The translations under genes were made by a program, and so were the position numbers. From Rathayibacter caricis DSM 15933 (GTDB lineage Bacteria; Actinomycetota; Actinomycetes; Actinomycetales; Microbacteriaceae), in the NCBI RefSeq assembly GCF_003044275.1, contig NZ_PZPL01000001.1:3348001-3412000 (forward strand): DNA of 64,000 nt, given 5' to 3'. The notes under the pieces were generated by a model, which was not told the DNA's origin, did no database searches, and saw nothing but the letters and a program-made list of their open reading frames with translations. Shown piece by piece: positions 18,840 to 27,705 of the stretch (position 1 is its first letter; each line of letters starts with the position of its first letter).

Positions 18840-18891
18840 ATCGGTCGTTCCATTATGCACCGCGCAGGCCTATAGTGGATCGAACGTTCCA
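18840..18891. promoter_or_regulatory. Duplicated operator candidate between tetR and the DUF1304 gene
   Basis: The 13-mers ATCGGTCGTTCCA (18840-18852) and ATCGAACGTTCCA (18879-18891) are direct repeats 39 bp apart. The second lies within the near-palindrome TGGATCGAACGTTCCA. The tetR -10 box (CATAAT, minus) overlaps the first; a TATAGT -10 candidate (18871-18876) for the plus-strand gene abuts the second. This geometry fits repression of both promoters by the TetR protein. Confidence 0.6.
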
Positions 18892-18909
18892 AAATCAGGA
18901 GGTCTCGTC

Positions 18910-19296
18910 GTGATCGTCATCGGACTCGTGCTCGCGGCCCTCGCCGCTCTGCTGCACGTCTACATCTTCGTGCTGGAGTCGCTGCTCTGGACGACCCCTC
19001 GCGCCCGATCCACCTTCGACACCTCCGAGGACGAGGCGCGCGCCACGAAGGAGCTCGCCTTCAACCAGGGCTTCTACAACCTGTTCCTGGCGATCACGAC
19101 GATCGTCGGCCTGGTCGTCCTCACAGCCGGAGCGACCGCCGTCGGCGCCACTCTCGTCTTCACCGGCACGGGCTCGATGGTCGCCGCGGCGCTCGTCCTC
19201 CTCCTCTCCTCCCCCGCCAAGCGCCGCGCGGCGCTCACCCAGATGGCACCCGGGCTGCTCGCGATCCTCGTGCTCGCGATCGGCCTCGCCGCCTGA
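18910..19296 (+). CDS. DUF1304 family membrane protein
   Basis: 128 residues with four predicted membrane helices. The family signature HVYIFVLESLLWTTPRARSTF is at the N-terminus and ATKELAFNQGFYNLFLA follows, both typical of DUF1304. The GTG start is supported by CAGGAGG six nt upstream. It is 37 nt before an NADP-dependent oxidoreductase gene and divergent from tetR, so the three probably form one regulated unit. No molecular function is known for the family. Confidence 0.88.
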   Translation: MIVIGLVLAALAALLHVYIFVLESLLWTTPRARSTFDTSEDEARATKELAFNQGFYNLFLAITTIVGLVVLTAGATAVGATLVFTGTGSMVAAALVLLLSSPAKRRAALTQMAPGLLAILVLAIGLAA

Positions 19297-19333
19297 CCCC
19301 GCCGCCCGCGCCCGACCTCCTCCGGAAGGCTCC

Positions 19334-20344
19334 ATGACCACCGCCACCAGCACCCAGATCCAGCTCGTCCGCCGTCCCGAGGGCTGGCCCGTCGCCGATG
19401 ACTTCCGCACCGTCCGGGTGTCGTACGACCCGCCGGCCGCCGGCGAGATCCGCGTCGAGAACGCCTTCGTCTCTGTCGACCCGTACATGCGCGGCCGGAT
19501 GAACGACGTGAAGAGCTACACGCCGCCCTACGCCCTCGGCGAGACCATGACCGGAGGCGCGATCGGCCGGGTCAGCGTCTCCTCCGACCCTGCGTTCCCG
19601 GTGGGCGCGGTCGTGCTCCACCAGCTCGGATGGCGCGACGTCGTCCAGGCCCCCTCCTCCGCCTTCCGCGTCGTCCCCGAGGTGCCCGGCGCTCCTCTCT
19701 CGCTGCGGCTCGGGATCCTCGGCATGACCGGCCTCACCGCGTTCGTCGGACTGACCGCGATCGCGGGGATGAAGGAGGGCGACACCGTCTTCGTCTCGGG
19801 CGCCGCGGGAGCGGTCGGCTCGGCCGCCGGGCAGATCGCCCGCCTCCTCGGAGCGGGCCGGGTCGTCGGCTCGGCCGGATCGGCCGAGAAGGTCGCGCTC
19901 CTCACCGGGAAGTACGGCTACGACGCCGCCTTCGACTACCACTCCGGCCCCGTGCGCGAGCAGCTCGCCGCGGTCGCCCCCGACGGCATCGACGTCTACT
20001 TCGACAACGTCGGCGGCGATCACCTCGAAGCCGCCCTCGACGTCTTCCGCGACGGCGGCCGCGCCGCGCTCTGCGGAGCGATCGCGGGCTACAACAGCGC
20101 CGAGAAGCCGACCGGGCCGGACAACATGGCGAACATCATCACCCGGGGGCTGACCCTCCGCGGGTTCACCCTGTCGGGCTACCTCGACCGCGCGCCGGAG
20201 TTCGACCGGCTGATGTCCGGCTGGTTCCAGGAGGGACGGATCGCCTACGACGAGACGGTCGTGGACGGGATCGAGAACAGCGTCGAGGCGTTCCTCTCGA
20301 TGATGCGCGGCGGCAACACCGGGAAGATGGTCGTCCGGGTCTGA
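19334..20344 (+). CDS. NADP-dependent medium-chain oxidoreductase (CurA/leukotriene B4 dehydrogenase-like)
   Basis: 336 residues. The N-terminal domain contains VSVDPYMRGRMND, diagnostic of the zinc-free MDR group. The coenzyme domain has VFVSGAAGAVGSAAGQIARL, and YFDNVGGDHLEAAL with a SAGSAEK phosphate-binding loop pointing to NADPH. These enzymes reduce activated C=C bonds of enones and aldehydes. It probably forms an operon with the DUF1304 gene under TetR control, which suggests response to a reactive electrophile (inference). Confidence 0.9.
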   Translation: MTTATSTQIQLVRRPEGWPVADDFRTVRVSYDPPAAGEIRVENAFVSVDPYMRGRMNDVKSYTPPYALGETMTGGAIGRVSVSSDPAFPVGAVVLHQLGWRDVVQAPSSAFRVVPEVPGAPLSLRLGILGMTGLTAFVGLTAIAGMKEGDTVFVSGAAGAVGSAAGQIARLLGAGRVVGSAGSAEKVALLTGKYGYDAAFDYHSGPVREQLAAVAPDGIDVYFDNVGGDHLEAALDVFRDGGRAALCGAIAGYNSAEKPTGPDNMANIITRGLTLRGFTLSGYLDRAPEFDRLMSGWFQEGRIAYDETVVDGIENSVEAFLSMMRGGNTGKMVVRV

Positions 20345-20408
20345 CGCTCCGGCGAGGGTGCGCTGTCGCGGGGATGCCGCGGCGCGGCGGCGGTGGCAGA
20401 CTCGGCGC

Positions 20409-21131
20409 ATGCCGTCCCTGCTCAGCCGCCCGAGAACCGCGGCGCTCGCGCTCCCCGTGCTCCTGGCCTCCGTGCTCCTCGTCGCCGGATGCGCGGGGCG
20501 AGCGGATGTGGCGGCCTCGCGCGCCCCGCTCCCGACGCCGGTGAGCTCCTCGCCGACCCTGTCGCCGTCTCCGTCTCCTGAGGTCACCGCGACGTCCGCT
20601 CCCAGCGCGAGCCCCGCGCCAACCGAGACGGTCCCCGAGGCGGTTCCCTCGGACTCGGCGCCGGCGACGGCCGTCCCCGCCGAGCCGGTCCCTGCGCCGG
20701 TACCGGCTGCGGTCGAGCGCTGCCACGGCGGCGACCTCGCTCTCGAGTACGTCCCGGACCCGGAGGCGTCCGGCGCGGGCAGCAGCGCCTTCGACCTCGT
20801 CCTCACCAACGTCTCCGCCGCGCCCTGCGCCCTGGCCGGGATCCCGGGCGTGTACCCGACCGACGCCGACGGCGTGCGCATCGGAGCGGTCGCCTCGTCG
20901 TTCGGGCCGAACCCGGCCGAGCCCTTCACGGTGCAGCCGGGCGGCCGCGCCGACGTCCGCGTGCTCTGGCACTCGCCGGGCGCCTACGGCTGCCCCTCCG
21001 CCCGGTCGAGCCGGATCGTCGCGGAGGTGGTGGACGACGTGGATCCCGCGGTCGCCGCGTCGGCGGAGATCGAGGTCTGCACCGACGGCACGGTGATGCT
21101 CGAGGCGTCGACGTACACGCTGCTCGGCTGA
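20409..21131 (+). CDS. Secreted lipoprotein with DUF4232-like domain
   Basis: 240 residues. The signal peptide ends in lipobox VAGC with Cys28. A Ser/Pro/Thr/Ala-rich linker follows to about residue 105. The C-terminal part (RCHGGDLAL, VLTNVSAAPCALAGIPGVYPTD, then a repeated-Cys segment YGCPSARSSRI and VCTDGTVML) matches the actinobacterial DUF4232 pattern with two Cys pairs likely forming disulfides. The start was placed to include the signal peptide; an upstream in-frame ATG only adds an Arg-rich tail. Function unknown. Confidence 0.82.
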   Translation: MPSLLSRPRTAALALPVLLASVLLVAGCAGRADVAASRAPLPTPVSSSPTLSPSPSPEVTATSAPSASPAPTETVPEAVPSDSAPATAVPAEPVPAPVPAAVERCHGGDLALEYVPDPEASGAGSSAFDLVLTNVSAAPCALAGIPGVYPTDADGVRIGAVASSFGPNPAEPFTVQPGGRADVRVLWHSPGAYGCPSARSSRIVAEVVDDVDPAVAASAEIEVCTDGTVMLEASTYTLLG

Positions 21132-21262
21132 CGCTCCAGGAGCCGGCGCGGACGTCCCGTGCCGCCCTGCTGCTTCTGGAGCCGCTCCGCGACCCCTTGA
21201 CCGGGACTCCGCGACCCGCGACTCTCACTAGCACGCTCGCTCCCCACCACCAGGAGGTCCCC

Positions 21263-21832
21263 ATGAAGGTCGGCTCGCTCGTTCTCCGTCTCGCCGTCGG
21301 CGGTCTGTTCATCGGACACGGACTGCAGAAGCTCCGCGGCTCGTTCGGCGGTCCGGGTCTGGAGGGCACCTCCCAGATGATGGAGAGCCTCGAGATGCAC
21401 CCGCCCCGCCGGAACGCGCTCGCGGCCGCGGTCACCGAGACGGCCGGCGGAGCCGCCCTCGCCCTTGGAGCGGCCACTCCGCTCGCGGCGGCCGGTCTCG
21501 TCGCGACCATGGTCACGGCCGTCCGCAAGGTGCACTGGAGCAACGGCCTCTGGAACGCGGGCGGCGGGTGGGAGTTCAACGGCCTGCTCGTCGCGGCGAC
21601 GGCGGCGATCGTCGCCGACGGTCCGGGCCCGCTCTCCTTCGACGCGCTGGTCGGGAAGAAGAAGTGGGGTGCCGGATGGGCGCTGTTCGCGCTCGTCGCG
21701 GGCGCCGCCGCCTCCACCGCCGCCATCGAGGCGGGACGCCGCGCTGTCAGCACCTCGGAGGAGCCCGGAGCGACGAGCGACTCGTCCACCACTCCCGACT
21801 CCCCCACCTCGGCGGCCGACGGCACCGCCTGA
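21263..21832 (+). CDS. DoxX family membrane protein
   Basis: 189 residues. It begins at the DoxX hallmark LRLAVGGLFIGHGLQKL, with about four membrane helices and the motif HWSNGLWNAGGGWEFNGLL in the second half. A Ser/Thr/Pro-rich tail of about 25 residues follows the last helix. The ribosome site CAGGAGG is well placed. Some DoxX homologues work in oxidative-stress membrane complexes; nothing here fixes the role. Confidence 0.88.
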   Translation: MKVGSLVLRLAVGGLFIGHGLQKLRGSFGGPGLEGTSQMMESLEMHPPRRNALAAAVTETAGGAALALGAATPLAAAGLVATMVTAVRKVHWSNGLWNAGGGWEFNGLLVAATAAIVADGPGPLSFDALVGKKKWGAGWALFALVAGAAASTAAIEAGRRAVSTSEEPGATSDSSTTPDSPTSAADGTA

Positions 21833-21870
21833 CCCGACCGGGCTCGGCGACGGGCGGTAGCGTCGGATTC

Positions 21871-22380
21871 GTGACCGATCCGCTGCCGCCCTCCGCCACC
21901 CGCCCGTCCCTCCCGGTCGACGCCGACGCTTGGCAGCGCGCCGCCGACCGCCTGCACGCCGACGGCGACGACGTCGTCGGGCGGATGCGCGTGCTCGTGG
22001 CGCGCTACCCCGGGACGGACGGCCGCGCCCGCTTCGAGCTGGCCGGTGCTCTCGACAGCGCCGGCCACGAGGCGGAGGCCGCCGCCGAGTACGAGGAGGC
22101 GCTCGCCCTCGGTCTCGACGAGGAGCGGCAGGCGCAGCTGAGCATCCAGTACGCCTCGACGCTGCGGAACCTCGGCCGCCACGACGAGGCCGTCGCCGTG
22201 CTGAGCGCGGCCGCTCCGCACCCGTCGGTGGGAGCCGCGCGCGAGGTGTTCCTCGCGCTCGCCCTGCACAGCGCCGGCCGACCCGAAGAGGCGCTCCGCA
22301 CCGCCCTCGAAGCGATCGTGCCGACGCTGCCCCGCTACCGCCGCTCGGTCTCCGCCTACGCGGCGGCACTCACGGACTGA
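21871..22380 (+). CDS. Tetratricopeptide-repeat protein
   Basis: 169 residues. TPR-like helical pairs are visible: FELAGALDSAGHEAEAAAEYEEALALG, YASTLRNLGRHDEAVAVLSAA and FLALALHSAGRPEEALRTALEA. The family of small TPR proteins with this arrangement is common in actinobacteria. The start is a GTG seven nt after TAGCGT, consistent with a leaderless mRNA. Probably a protein-interaction scaffold; partner unknown. Confidence 0.85.
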   Translation: MTDPLPPSATRPSLPVDADAWQRAADRLHADGDDVVGRMRVLVARYPGTDGRARFELAGALDSAGHEAEAAAEYEEALALGLDEERQAQLSIQYASTLRNLGRHDEAVAVLSAAAPHPSVGAAREVFLALALHSAGRPEEALRTALEAIVPTLPRYRRSVSAYAAALTD

Positions 22381-22401
22381 TCCGTCACCCTTCCCGATCC
22401 G

Positions 22402-22887
22402 TCACTCCTTGAGCAGGGCGTCGATCTGGCCCATCGCCTGCCGCATGCCCTCCTCCATGCCCATCTGGACCATCTGCTCGAGCTGCTCGAGGGACGCGAA
22501 CGACGATCGGACGGTCATCCGGGTCCGCCCTCCCGCCTCCTCGAGGATGACGACCGCGTGGGTCGTCCCGTACGAGTCGTCCGGATTCCCCTCGTCGTCG
22601 GCGAAGCCGTCGTCGAACTCGAAGCGCACCGGCTCGTCGACCGCGGTCACGAGCCACCAGCCGCGTGCCTTCTCGCCATCGGGCCCGGTCATCACGTAGC
22701 TGCTCCGGCTTCCGACGACGGCGTCGTGCCGCTCGAACGTCGCGGGCCAGGTCGGCGGCCCCCACCAGCGCTCGAGCAGTCGCGGATCGGACCAGATCCG
22801 CCAGACGCGGTCGATGCCGGCGTCGAACTCGGCGGTGAGGGTCAGGGTCAGGTTCTCGACGTCCTTCACGGACTCCAGCACGGTCAT
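22402..22887 (-). CDS. SRPBCC/AHSA1-domain protein
   Basis: 161 residues with the SRPBCC fold: LTAEFDAGIDRVWRIWSDPRLLERWWGPPTWPATF, EPVRFEFDDGFADDEG, and the long C-terminal helix with EQMVQMGMEEGMRQAMGQID. The ATG overlaps the stop of the ArsR gene upstream by 4 nt, so the two are co-translated. It is the second ArsR-SRPBCC pair in the window, but its sequence differs clearly from the one at 15806. Confidence 0.88.
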   Translation of the reverse strand: MTVLESVKDVENLTLTLTAEFDAGIDRVWRIWSDPRLLERWWGPPTWPATFERHDAVVGSRSSYVMTGPDGEKARGWWLVTAVDEPVRFEFDDGFADDEGNPDDSYGTTHAVVILEEAGGRTRMTVRSSFASLEQLEQMVQMGMEEGMRQAMGQIDALLKE

Positions 22888-23258
22888 CGTGCGCTCCTTC
22901 TGCTCGGTTCTCCGGACGGTGGCGGATCCTCCTCGGCGAGGAGGTCGGCGATGCGATCCGCTCGTCCGCGCCACAGCTCCTCGTAGGCGTCGAGGAGGCG
23001 GGCCGCTGTGCGCAGCCCCGCCACCTCTCCCCGCACGAGCTGCTCTCTGCCCCGCCGCCGCTTGCTGACGAGCGAGGCCCGCTCGAGCACGGCCACGTGC
23101 TTCTGGACGGCGGCGAACGACATCTCGTACCGCGAGGCGAGTGCCGTGACGGACTGCTCTCCCTGCAGCACCCGCGCGACGATGTCGCGCCGCGTGCTGT
23201 CGGCGAGCGCCCGGAACAGGCGGTCCACCTCGGTGCTGCTTCCCGTATCTACAACCAT
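22884..23258 (-). CDS. ArsR-family helix-turn-helix regulator
   Basis: 124 residues. The winged HTH is FRALADSTRRDIVARVL, SVTALASRYEMSFAAVQKHVAVLERA, with a basic wing VSKRRRGREQL. No metal-binding Cys pair. TAATCT is eight nt before the ATG (leaderless), and a perfect 24-bp palindrome spans the start codon, which strongly suggests autorepression of this gene and its SRPBCC partner. Confidence 0.9.
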   Translation of the reverse strand: MVVDTGSSTEVDRLFRALADSTRRDIVARVLQGEQSVTALASRYEMSFAAVQKHVAVLERASLVSKRRRGREQLVRGEVAGLRTAARLLDAYEELWRGRADRIADLLAEEDPPPSGEPSRRSAR

Positions 23259-23270
23259 AGGGCTGTAGAT
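23247..23270. promoter_or_regulatory. ArsR operator palindrome over the start codon
   Basis: ATCTACA-N10-TGTAGAT is a perfect inverted repeat with 7-bp arms. One arm lies inside the first codons of the ArsR gene; the other overlaps its TAATCT -10 box, so bound protein would block both promoter and start. Confidence 0.65.
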
Positions 23271-23327
23271 TAGCTCGGTCGGCCCGCCGGGGGAAGGGTC
23301 GCGTCCTCCTCGCCTGCACCGGATCGG

Positions 23328-24515
23328 TCACGGGAGGGCCGCGGCCGACACGAGCCTCCGCGACGTGCTCTCGAAAACCCAGTCCGGTACGGAGCGCGCC
23401 GAGAACAGCGACTCGTAGAGCAGCGCCATCGAGTAGTCGGGGTCGAGCCTCCTGGCCTCCGCCAGGTGGGCCGCGGCGAGCGAGGCCGCTCCGCGTGCCC
23501 ACCAGCACCACGCCAGCGCGGTCAGCACCGGCGCACGGGCCTGCACGGGCGCGAGGGCCGCCGTCCGCGCGAGTGCTCGGGTCGCGAGCGCGAGCCGCTC
23601 GGGATCCGGCCCCGGACCTACGCCCATCAGGAGCTCCGCCTCGGCCACCTCGTCGTCGCCCGGGAGTCGCAGGGCGTCGTGCCGCTCGACGAGCGCCTCC
23701 ATCGTCTCGCCCGTGAGCGCCTGCTCCATCTGCTGGCGGATCATCCTGACCAGGGCCGGCCCGGCCTCCACCGGCCCGAGGGCGATCTGCAGGGTCAGCT
23801 GGTCGCGCAGCGGAGGCGACTGGAGGATCTGCACGATGCGTCCCTCCCGCCGCGCGACCGACGGACCGGCCAGCCACCGCTCGATGATCGGAGTGAGACC
23901 GGCGATGCCTCCCGCCGGGCCCAGCGCGAGGACCGCCGCGACCACGGCGCGATCGTCCTCCTCGACCACCGGCAGCACGGCCTGCTCCGCCACATCGAGC
24001 GGCTCGTCCGCGACCGCGCGCGAGAACAGGCCCGATTCGCTGCCGTGGATCTCGTCGAGCCGACGCGGCGAGCGCCGTTCGGCCGCGATCGTGTAGCGGC
24101 CCCACCCGTCGGCGGCGACGCACGCGACGCCGACGATGCCGTGCCGAGTGCGCTCGAGCCGCCGGACCACCGCTCGCCCCAGAGCCGCGAGCGGGATGCC
24201 GCGCTCCTCGGCGTAGCTCCGCTCCGAGTAGACGACGACGAGTACCGCGTCGGCCTCGGGCACCGCGGTGAAGGCCTGGACGCAGGCCCCGGCGAGGGCG
24301 GCGGTCTCGGACTCCCCGAGCCGCCCCGGCAGCGGGACCCGGAAGCCTCCGACCGCGCGTCGTCCGAGGAACGGCACGATGACGAGCGAGTCCTTCGGGT
24401 GCACTCCGACGAGGGACGGGATCACCGACAGGAGGTCGGCGAAGCCCGGGGCGCGGATGAGCTCGGGGCCGGGGTGCGGGTCGAGGGGAACGGAGGTGCG
24501 GTCGTGATCTGCCAT
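23328..24515 (-). CDS. DUF4192 domain-containing protein
   Basis: 395 residues from the ATG that begins MADHDRTS. The DUF4192 hallmark is IRAPGFADLLSVIPSLVGVHPKDSLVIVPF near residue 20-55. The C-terminal part is helical and ends with TPR-like ALAWCWWARGAASLAAAHLAEARRLDPDYSMA. The family is actinobacterial and uncharacterised. An in-frame upstream extension exists but is Pro/Arg-rich and unlikely to be coding. The 228 nt between this start and the acyltransferase stop show no gene. Confidence 0.88.
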   Translation of the reverse strand: MADHDRTSVPLDPHPGPELIRAPGFADLLSVIPSLVGVHPKDSLVIVPFLGRRAVGGFRVPLPGRLGESETAALAGACVQAFTAVPEADAVLVVVYSERSYAEERGIPLAALGRAVVRRLERTRHGIVGVACVAADGWGRYTIAAERRSPRRLDEIHGSESGLFSRAVADEPLDVAEQAVLPVVEEDDRAVVAAVLALGPAGGIAGLTPIIERWLAGPSVARREGRIVQILQSPPLRDQLTLQIALGPVEAGPALVRMIRQQMEQALTGETMEALVERHDALRLPGDDEVAEAELLMGVGPGPDPERLALATRALARTAALAPVQARAPVLTALAWCWWARGAASLAAAHLAEARRLDPDYSMALLYESLFSARSVPDWVFESTSRRLVSAAALP

Positions 24516-24743
24516 GCGCCACACCGTCCTCTCCAGCGCACCGTCACGCAGGCCGAGGAGGACGATTCGTGGACAGCGGCCGCGATGCCCACCCTGGGGA
24601 GGAGGCGCTGACGCTTCCGGCACTGGCGCCCGCCGCCGGTGCGTCGGACGGTGCTCGCAGCACGGGCCCGGTGCCGGTCCCGGAGAGCGGAGGAGCATCA
24701 GCATGGACACGAAGCTCGAACTCGTCTCCGTCCCGGCAGCGGC

Positions 24744-26849
24744 TCAGAACGCGATGCGGTCGAGCTCCCGCCCGAGGTACGGCGCGAGCGTCCGGGCGTA
24801 GGTCTCGGTCAGGTGCCCCATGTCGCGGTACACCTTCACCCCGCCGATCACGAACGGGCAGATCTCCTCGTCGCAGAAGTAGCGGGTGAGGTCGACGGCG
24901 TTCGCCCCCTCCCAGCCCTCGGCCGCGGCAGCCATCAGCTCCCGCTCGGCGAACGCCTCGTCGGTCGGGACCCCGCAGACGTCGGCGGTGCCCGGGCGCT
25001 CGCTGCACGCCAGATCGTGCACCGTCTCGACGACCGGATTGTCGCGGATCGCGACGACCTCGGTTCCGCGGGCGATCAGGGGAGCCCACGACTCCCTGAA
25101 GCCGTCGATGCCCGCCTGCTCGTCGGGCTCGCCCGAGGAGCCGATGAACACGGACTTCTTCGCGGAGTACGCCGTGACCATCAGGTCGTACGGCTCCTGC
25201 GACGCCAGCTCCTCCTGCAGCTTCTCGACCCAGATCGCGCACGACGAGCGCGACACGGACGAGTCGTCGCGACGCGACGCGGTCGTGAAGACGCAGCCCG
25301 TCTTGTAGTAGGAGTGCAGATCCCAGCCGCGCTCCTCCGCCACCCCGCGCAGCGCGGGGAAGAAGGACGCGGCGTGCGAGTTCCCGATCAGCAGGACCCG
25401 GCGGCCGGCGGGATCGCCGAAGCGGCACTCCTTCAGCTCGACGCCCGCGTTGTTGGTGCTGCACTCCCTCGTGTTGATCCCGGAGCCGTCCTCGGACGCG
25501 TCGAAGGCGGGGACGCTGGTCGTCCAGGAGCGGGTCTGCTCGCAGGCCGAGGCGTTCTCGACCGCGGCGGCACCGAAGCAGCCGTCGGTCGAGACGGGGA
25601 TCGCGCTCGCACGGGCGAGATCGGCGCTGATCGCCGCGTTCGTGGCCGCGATCGCCCCTCCGCCGCCGAGCACAGCGACCAGCATCATCGCCGTCGGAGC
25701 GAGCGCCCGCCAGCGCGATCCGGTCGGCGCACGCCGATGCAGCGGATCCTCGAGGAAGTGCTTGGACAGAGTGGCCAGCACCACCGCCGCCGCCACGATG
25801 GACAGCCCGGCGACCAGCCCGGGCTCCTGCCCCGAGATCTCCTCCCAGAACACGAGCAGCGGCCAGTGCCACAGGTAGAGCCCGTAGCTGACGCCGCCGA
25901 GCCAGACCAGCGGCCGCAGAGCGAGCAGCCGCGCGACGCCGAACGTCGGAGCGGGGCCCGTCCCCGCGATCAGGACGAGGACCGCCGAGAGGGTCGGCCA
26001 GAGGGCGGCCGCTCCCGGGAACGCACTCGACACCTGCAGGACGATGCCGCACGAGATCACGCCGACGAGGCCCAGCCATCCCGCCACCACCCGGATCGCC
26101 GTCGGCAGCGTCCGCCCGGTCAGCACGAGAGCGCTGAGCGATCCGAGCCCGAACTCCCACGTCCGCGCGAGCACGCTGTAGTAGGCCGACGGCTGGTCGC
26201 GCTGCACCAGCAGCACGGAGTAGGCGAAGGAGACGACGCTCACGACGGCGACCACGACGAGCAGCACCCGGAGCAGATCCACCCGACGTCGCAGGACGAC
26301 GACGATCGCCGTCGCGGCGAACGCGAGGAGCAACCAGACCAGGTAGAACTGCCCCTGCACCGACATCGCCCAGAAGTTCTGCACCGGCGAGTGGAAGTTG
26401 TCCTGCGCGAGGTAGTCCACTCCTGCTCGGTCCAGGACCACGTTCTCGACGTAGAGCGCCGACCCGAGCACCTCGGTGAAGGTCTGCTTCAACTGGGAGG
26501 GCCGCAGGAGGAACGGGCTCACCGCCGCGACCACCACGAGCACCACGGCCGCCGCGGGGAAGAGCCGCGACGCGAGCCGCGAGACGAACACGACGGGGCG
26601 GACGCGCCCGTACCGGCGGACCTGCCCCATCAGCGTCACCGTGGTCAGGAACCCGGCGACGACGAAGAAGACGTCGACACCTCCCGAGACGCGGCCCAGC
26701 CAGATGTGGAACGACGCGACCAGGAGCGAGGCGACGGCGCGCAGGCCCTCGATCTCGGGCCGGTAGCCCGCGGAGTCGGACTTCTTCGAGACCGCGGGGG
26801 CCGACCGGCCGCCGGGCGTCGTGCGGTCCGAGGGAGGGGCGATCGGCAT
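24744..26849 (-). CDS. OafA/YrhL-type membrane acyltransferase with C-terminal SGNH domain
   Basis: 701 residues. The N-terminal Acyl_transf_3 domain starts YRPEIEGLRAVASLLVASFHIW (with the conserved His) and GGVDVFFVVAGFL, followed by about ten membrane helices. A final helix leads to an extracytoplasmic SGNH domain: block I is LLIGNSHAASFFPAL and the catalytic Asp-His block is DMGHLTE. Such fusions O-acetylate surface polysaccharide or peptidoglycan. The start has AAGGATCC upstream. It is transcribed alone; the glycan substrate is unknown. Confidence 0.92.
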   Translation of the reverse strand: MPIAPPSDRTTPGGRSAPAVSKKSDSAGYRPEIEGLRAVASLLVASFHIWLGRVSGGVDVFFVVAGFLTTVTLMGQVRRYGRVRPVVFVSRLASRLFPAAAVVLVVVAAVSPFLLRPSQLKQTFTEVLGSALYVENVVLDRAGVDYLAQDNFHSPVQNFWAMSVQGQFYLVWLLLAFAATAIVVVLRRRVDLLRVLLVVVAVVSVVSFAYSVLLVQRDQPSAYYSVLARTWEFGLGSLSALVLTGRTLPTAIRVVAGWLGLVGVISCGIVLQVSSAFPGAAALWPTLSAVLVLIAGTGPAPTFGVARLLALRPLVWLGGVSYGLYLWHWPLLVFWEEISGQEPGLVAGLSIVAAAVVLATLSKHFLEDPLHRRAPTGSRWRALAPTAMMLVAVLGGGGAIAATNAAISADLARASAIPVSTDGCFGAAAVENASACEQTRSWTTSVPAFDASEDGSGINTRECSTNNAGVELKECRFGDPAGRRVLLIGNSHAASFFPALRGVAEERGWDLHSYYKTGCVFTTASRRDDSSVSRSSCAIWVEKLQEELASQEPYDLMVTAYSAKKSVFIGSSGEPDEQAGIDGFRESWAPLIARGTEVVAIRDNPVVETVHDLACSERPGTADVCGVPTDEAFAERELMAAAAEGWEGANAVDLTRYFCDEEICPFVIGGVKVYRDMGHLTETYARTLAPYLGRELDRIAF

Positions 26850-26994
26850 GGGCGGGAGGATCCTTCGAATGGCGGAGGGGCGGGGCGGGCCGCAGCGTCC
26901 GGCGTTCGGTCGCCGGGGCGGATTCGTTCCCGTTCAGGACATCCGTGTCCGAAGAAGGGGCTGGAGCCGTGACTCGACGTCGTTCGCGGACAAT

Positions 26995-27015
26995 CTAGCG
27001 GCGCTCCTCCGCTAG
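26995..27015. repeat. Short inverted repeat in the acyltransferase-sigma intergenic region
   Basis: CTAGCGG and CCGCTAG form a 7-bp stem with a 7-nt loop. The 289-bp gap (26850-27138) separates the divergent acyltransferase and sigma-factor genes and must hold both promoters. A second small palindrome CACTG-N3-CAGTG lies about 25 nt before the sigma gene. No clear ECF-type promoter was recognised. Confidence 0.35.
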
Positions 27016-27138
27016 CACAAAGTTGAAGGACACGTAGTCCCCTGGCGCATCACTGGCGGGTCAACGGATCCGACGCACGATCGAGACGATCCCGCTCCTG
27101 CCGACACTGTCACAGTGAGAGCAGGCGGAGGAGGCCCG

Positions 27139-27705
27139 ATGATCACCGAGACGACCACCGACGCCGAGCTGGTCCGGCGGGCCGCCGCGGGCAGCGAGGC
27201 GGCCTTCCGCACGCTCTACCGCGCCTACGTCCGCCCCGTCTACTGGCTCGCGCACGGGGTCCTCCACGATCCCGCCGAGGCGGAGGAGGTCACGCAGGAG
27301 ACCTTCGTCGTGGCCTGGAGCAAACTCGACGGCCTCGACCTGATCGGCGACTCCCTCCTCCCCTGGCTCGTCACGATCTGCCGCTTCCAGGCGGCGAACC
27401 GGGTGCGCGCGCTGCGACGCGAGCGCGACCGCACCGCGCCGACGGAGGAGGAGCCCGCCTCCCCCCACGACCTCGAGCAGCAGGTGGTCACCGCCGCCCT
27501 GGCCGAGGCCGTCCTCCGGGCGACCGAGGGGCTCTCCGAGCTCGATCGGGCCGTGTTCCGCCTGTGTGCGACCGAGGGACGGGGCTACGAGGAGGCCGCG
27601 CGCGAGCTCGGCGTCTCGCACGCCACCGTCCGCAACCGCCTGTCCCGCGTCCGCCGGCGCCTGCGCCTGGTGGTCGACGACTTCCGAGGAGCAGAACAGC
27701 CGTGA
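27139..27705 (+). CDS. ECF-type RNA polymerase sigma factor
   Basis: 188 residues. Region 2 contains AAFRTLYRAYVRPVYWLAHGVL and AEEVTQETFVVAWSKLDGL; region 4 contains LSELDRAVFRLCATEGRGYEEAARELGVSHATVRNRLSRVRRRL. There is no region 1.1 or 3. A strong GGAGGAGG ribosome site precedes the ATG. The stop overlaps the start of the next gene (GTGA), whose membrane product is the likely anti-sigma or signalling partner. The regulon is unknown. Confidence 0.92.
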   Translation: MITETTTDAELVRRAAAGSEAAFRTLYRAYVRPVYWLAHGVLHDPAEAEEVTQETFVVAWSKLDGLDLIGDSLLPWLVTICRFQAANRVRALRRERDRTAPTEEEPASPHDLEQQVVTAALAEAVLRATEGLSELDRAVFRLCATEGRGYEEAARELGVSHATVRNRLSRVRRRLRLVVDDFRGAEQP

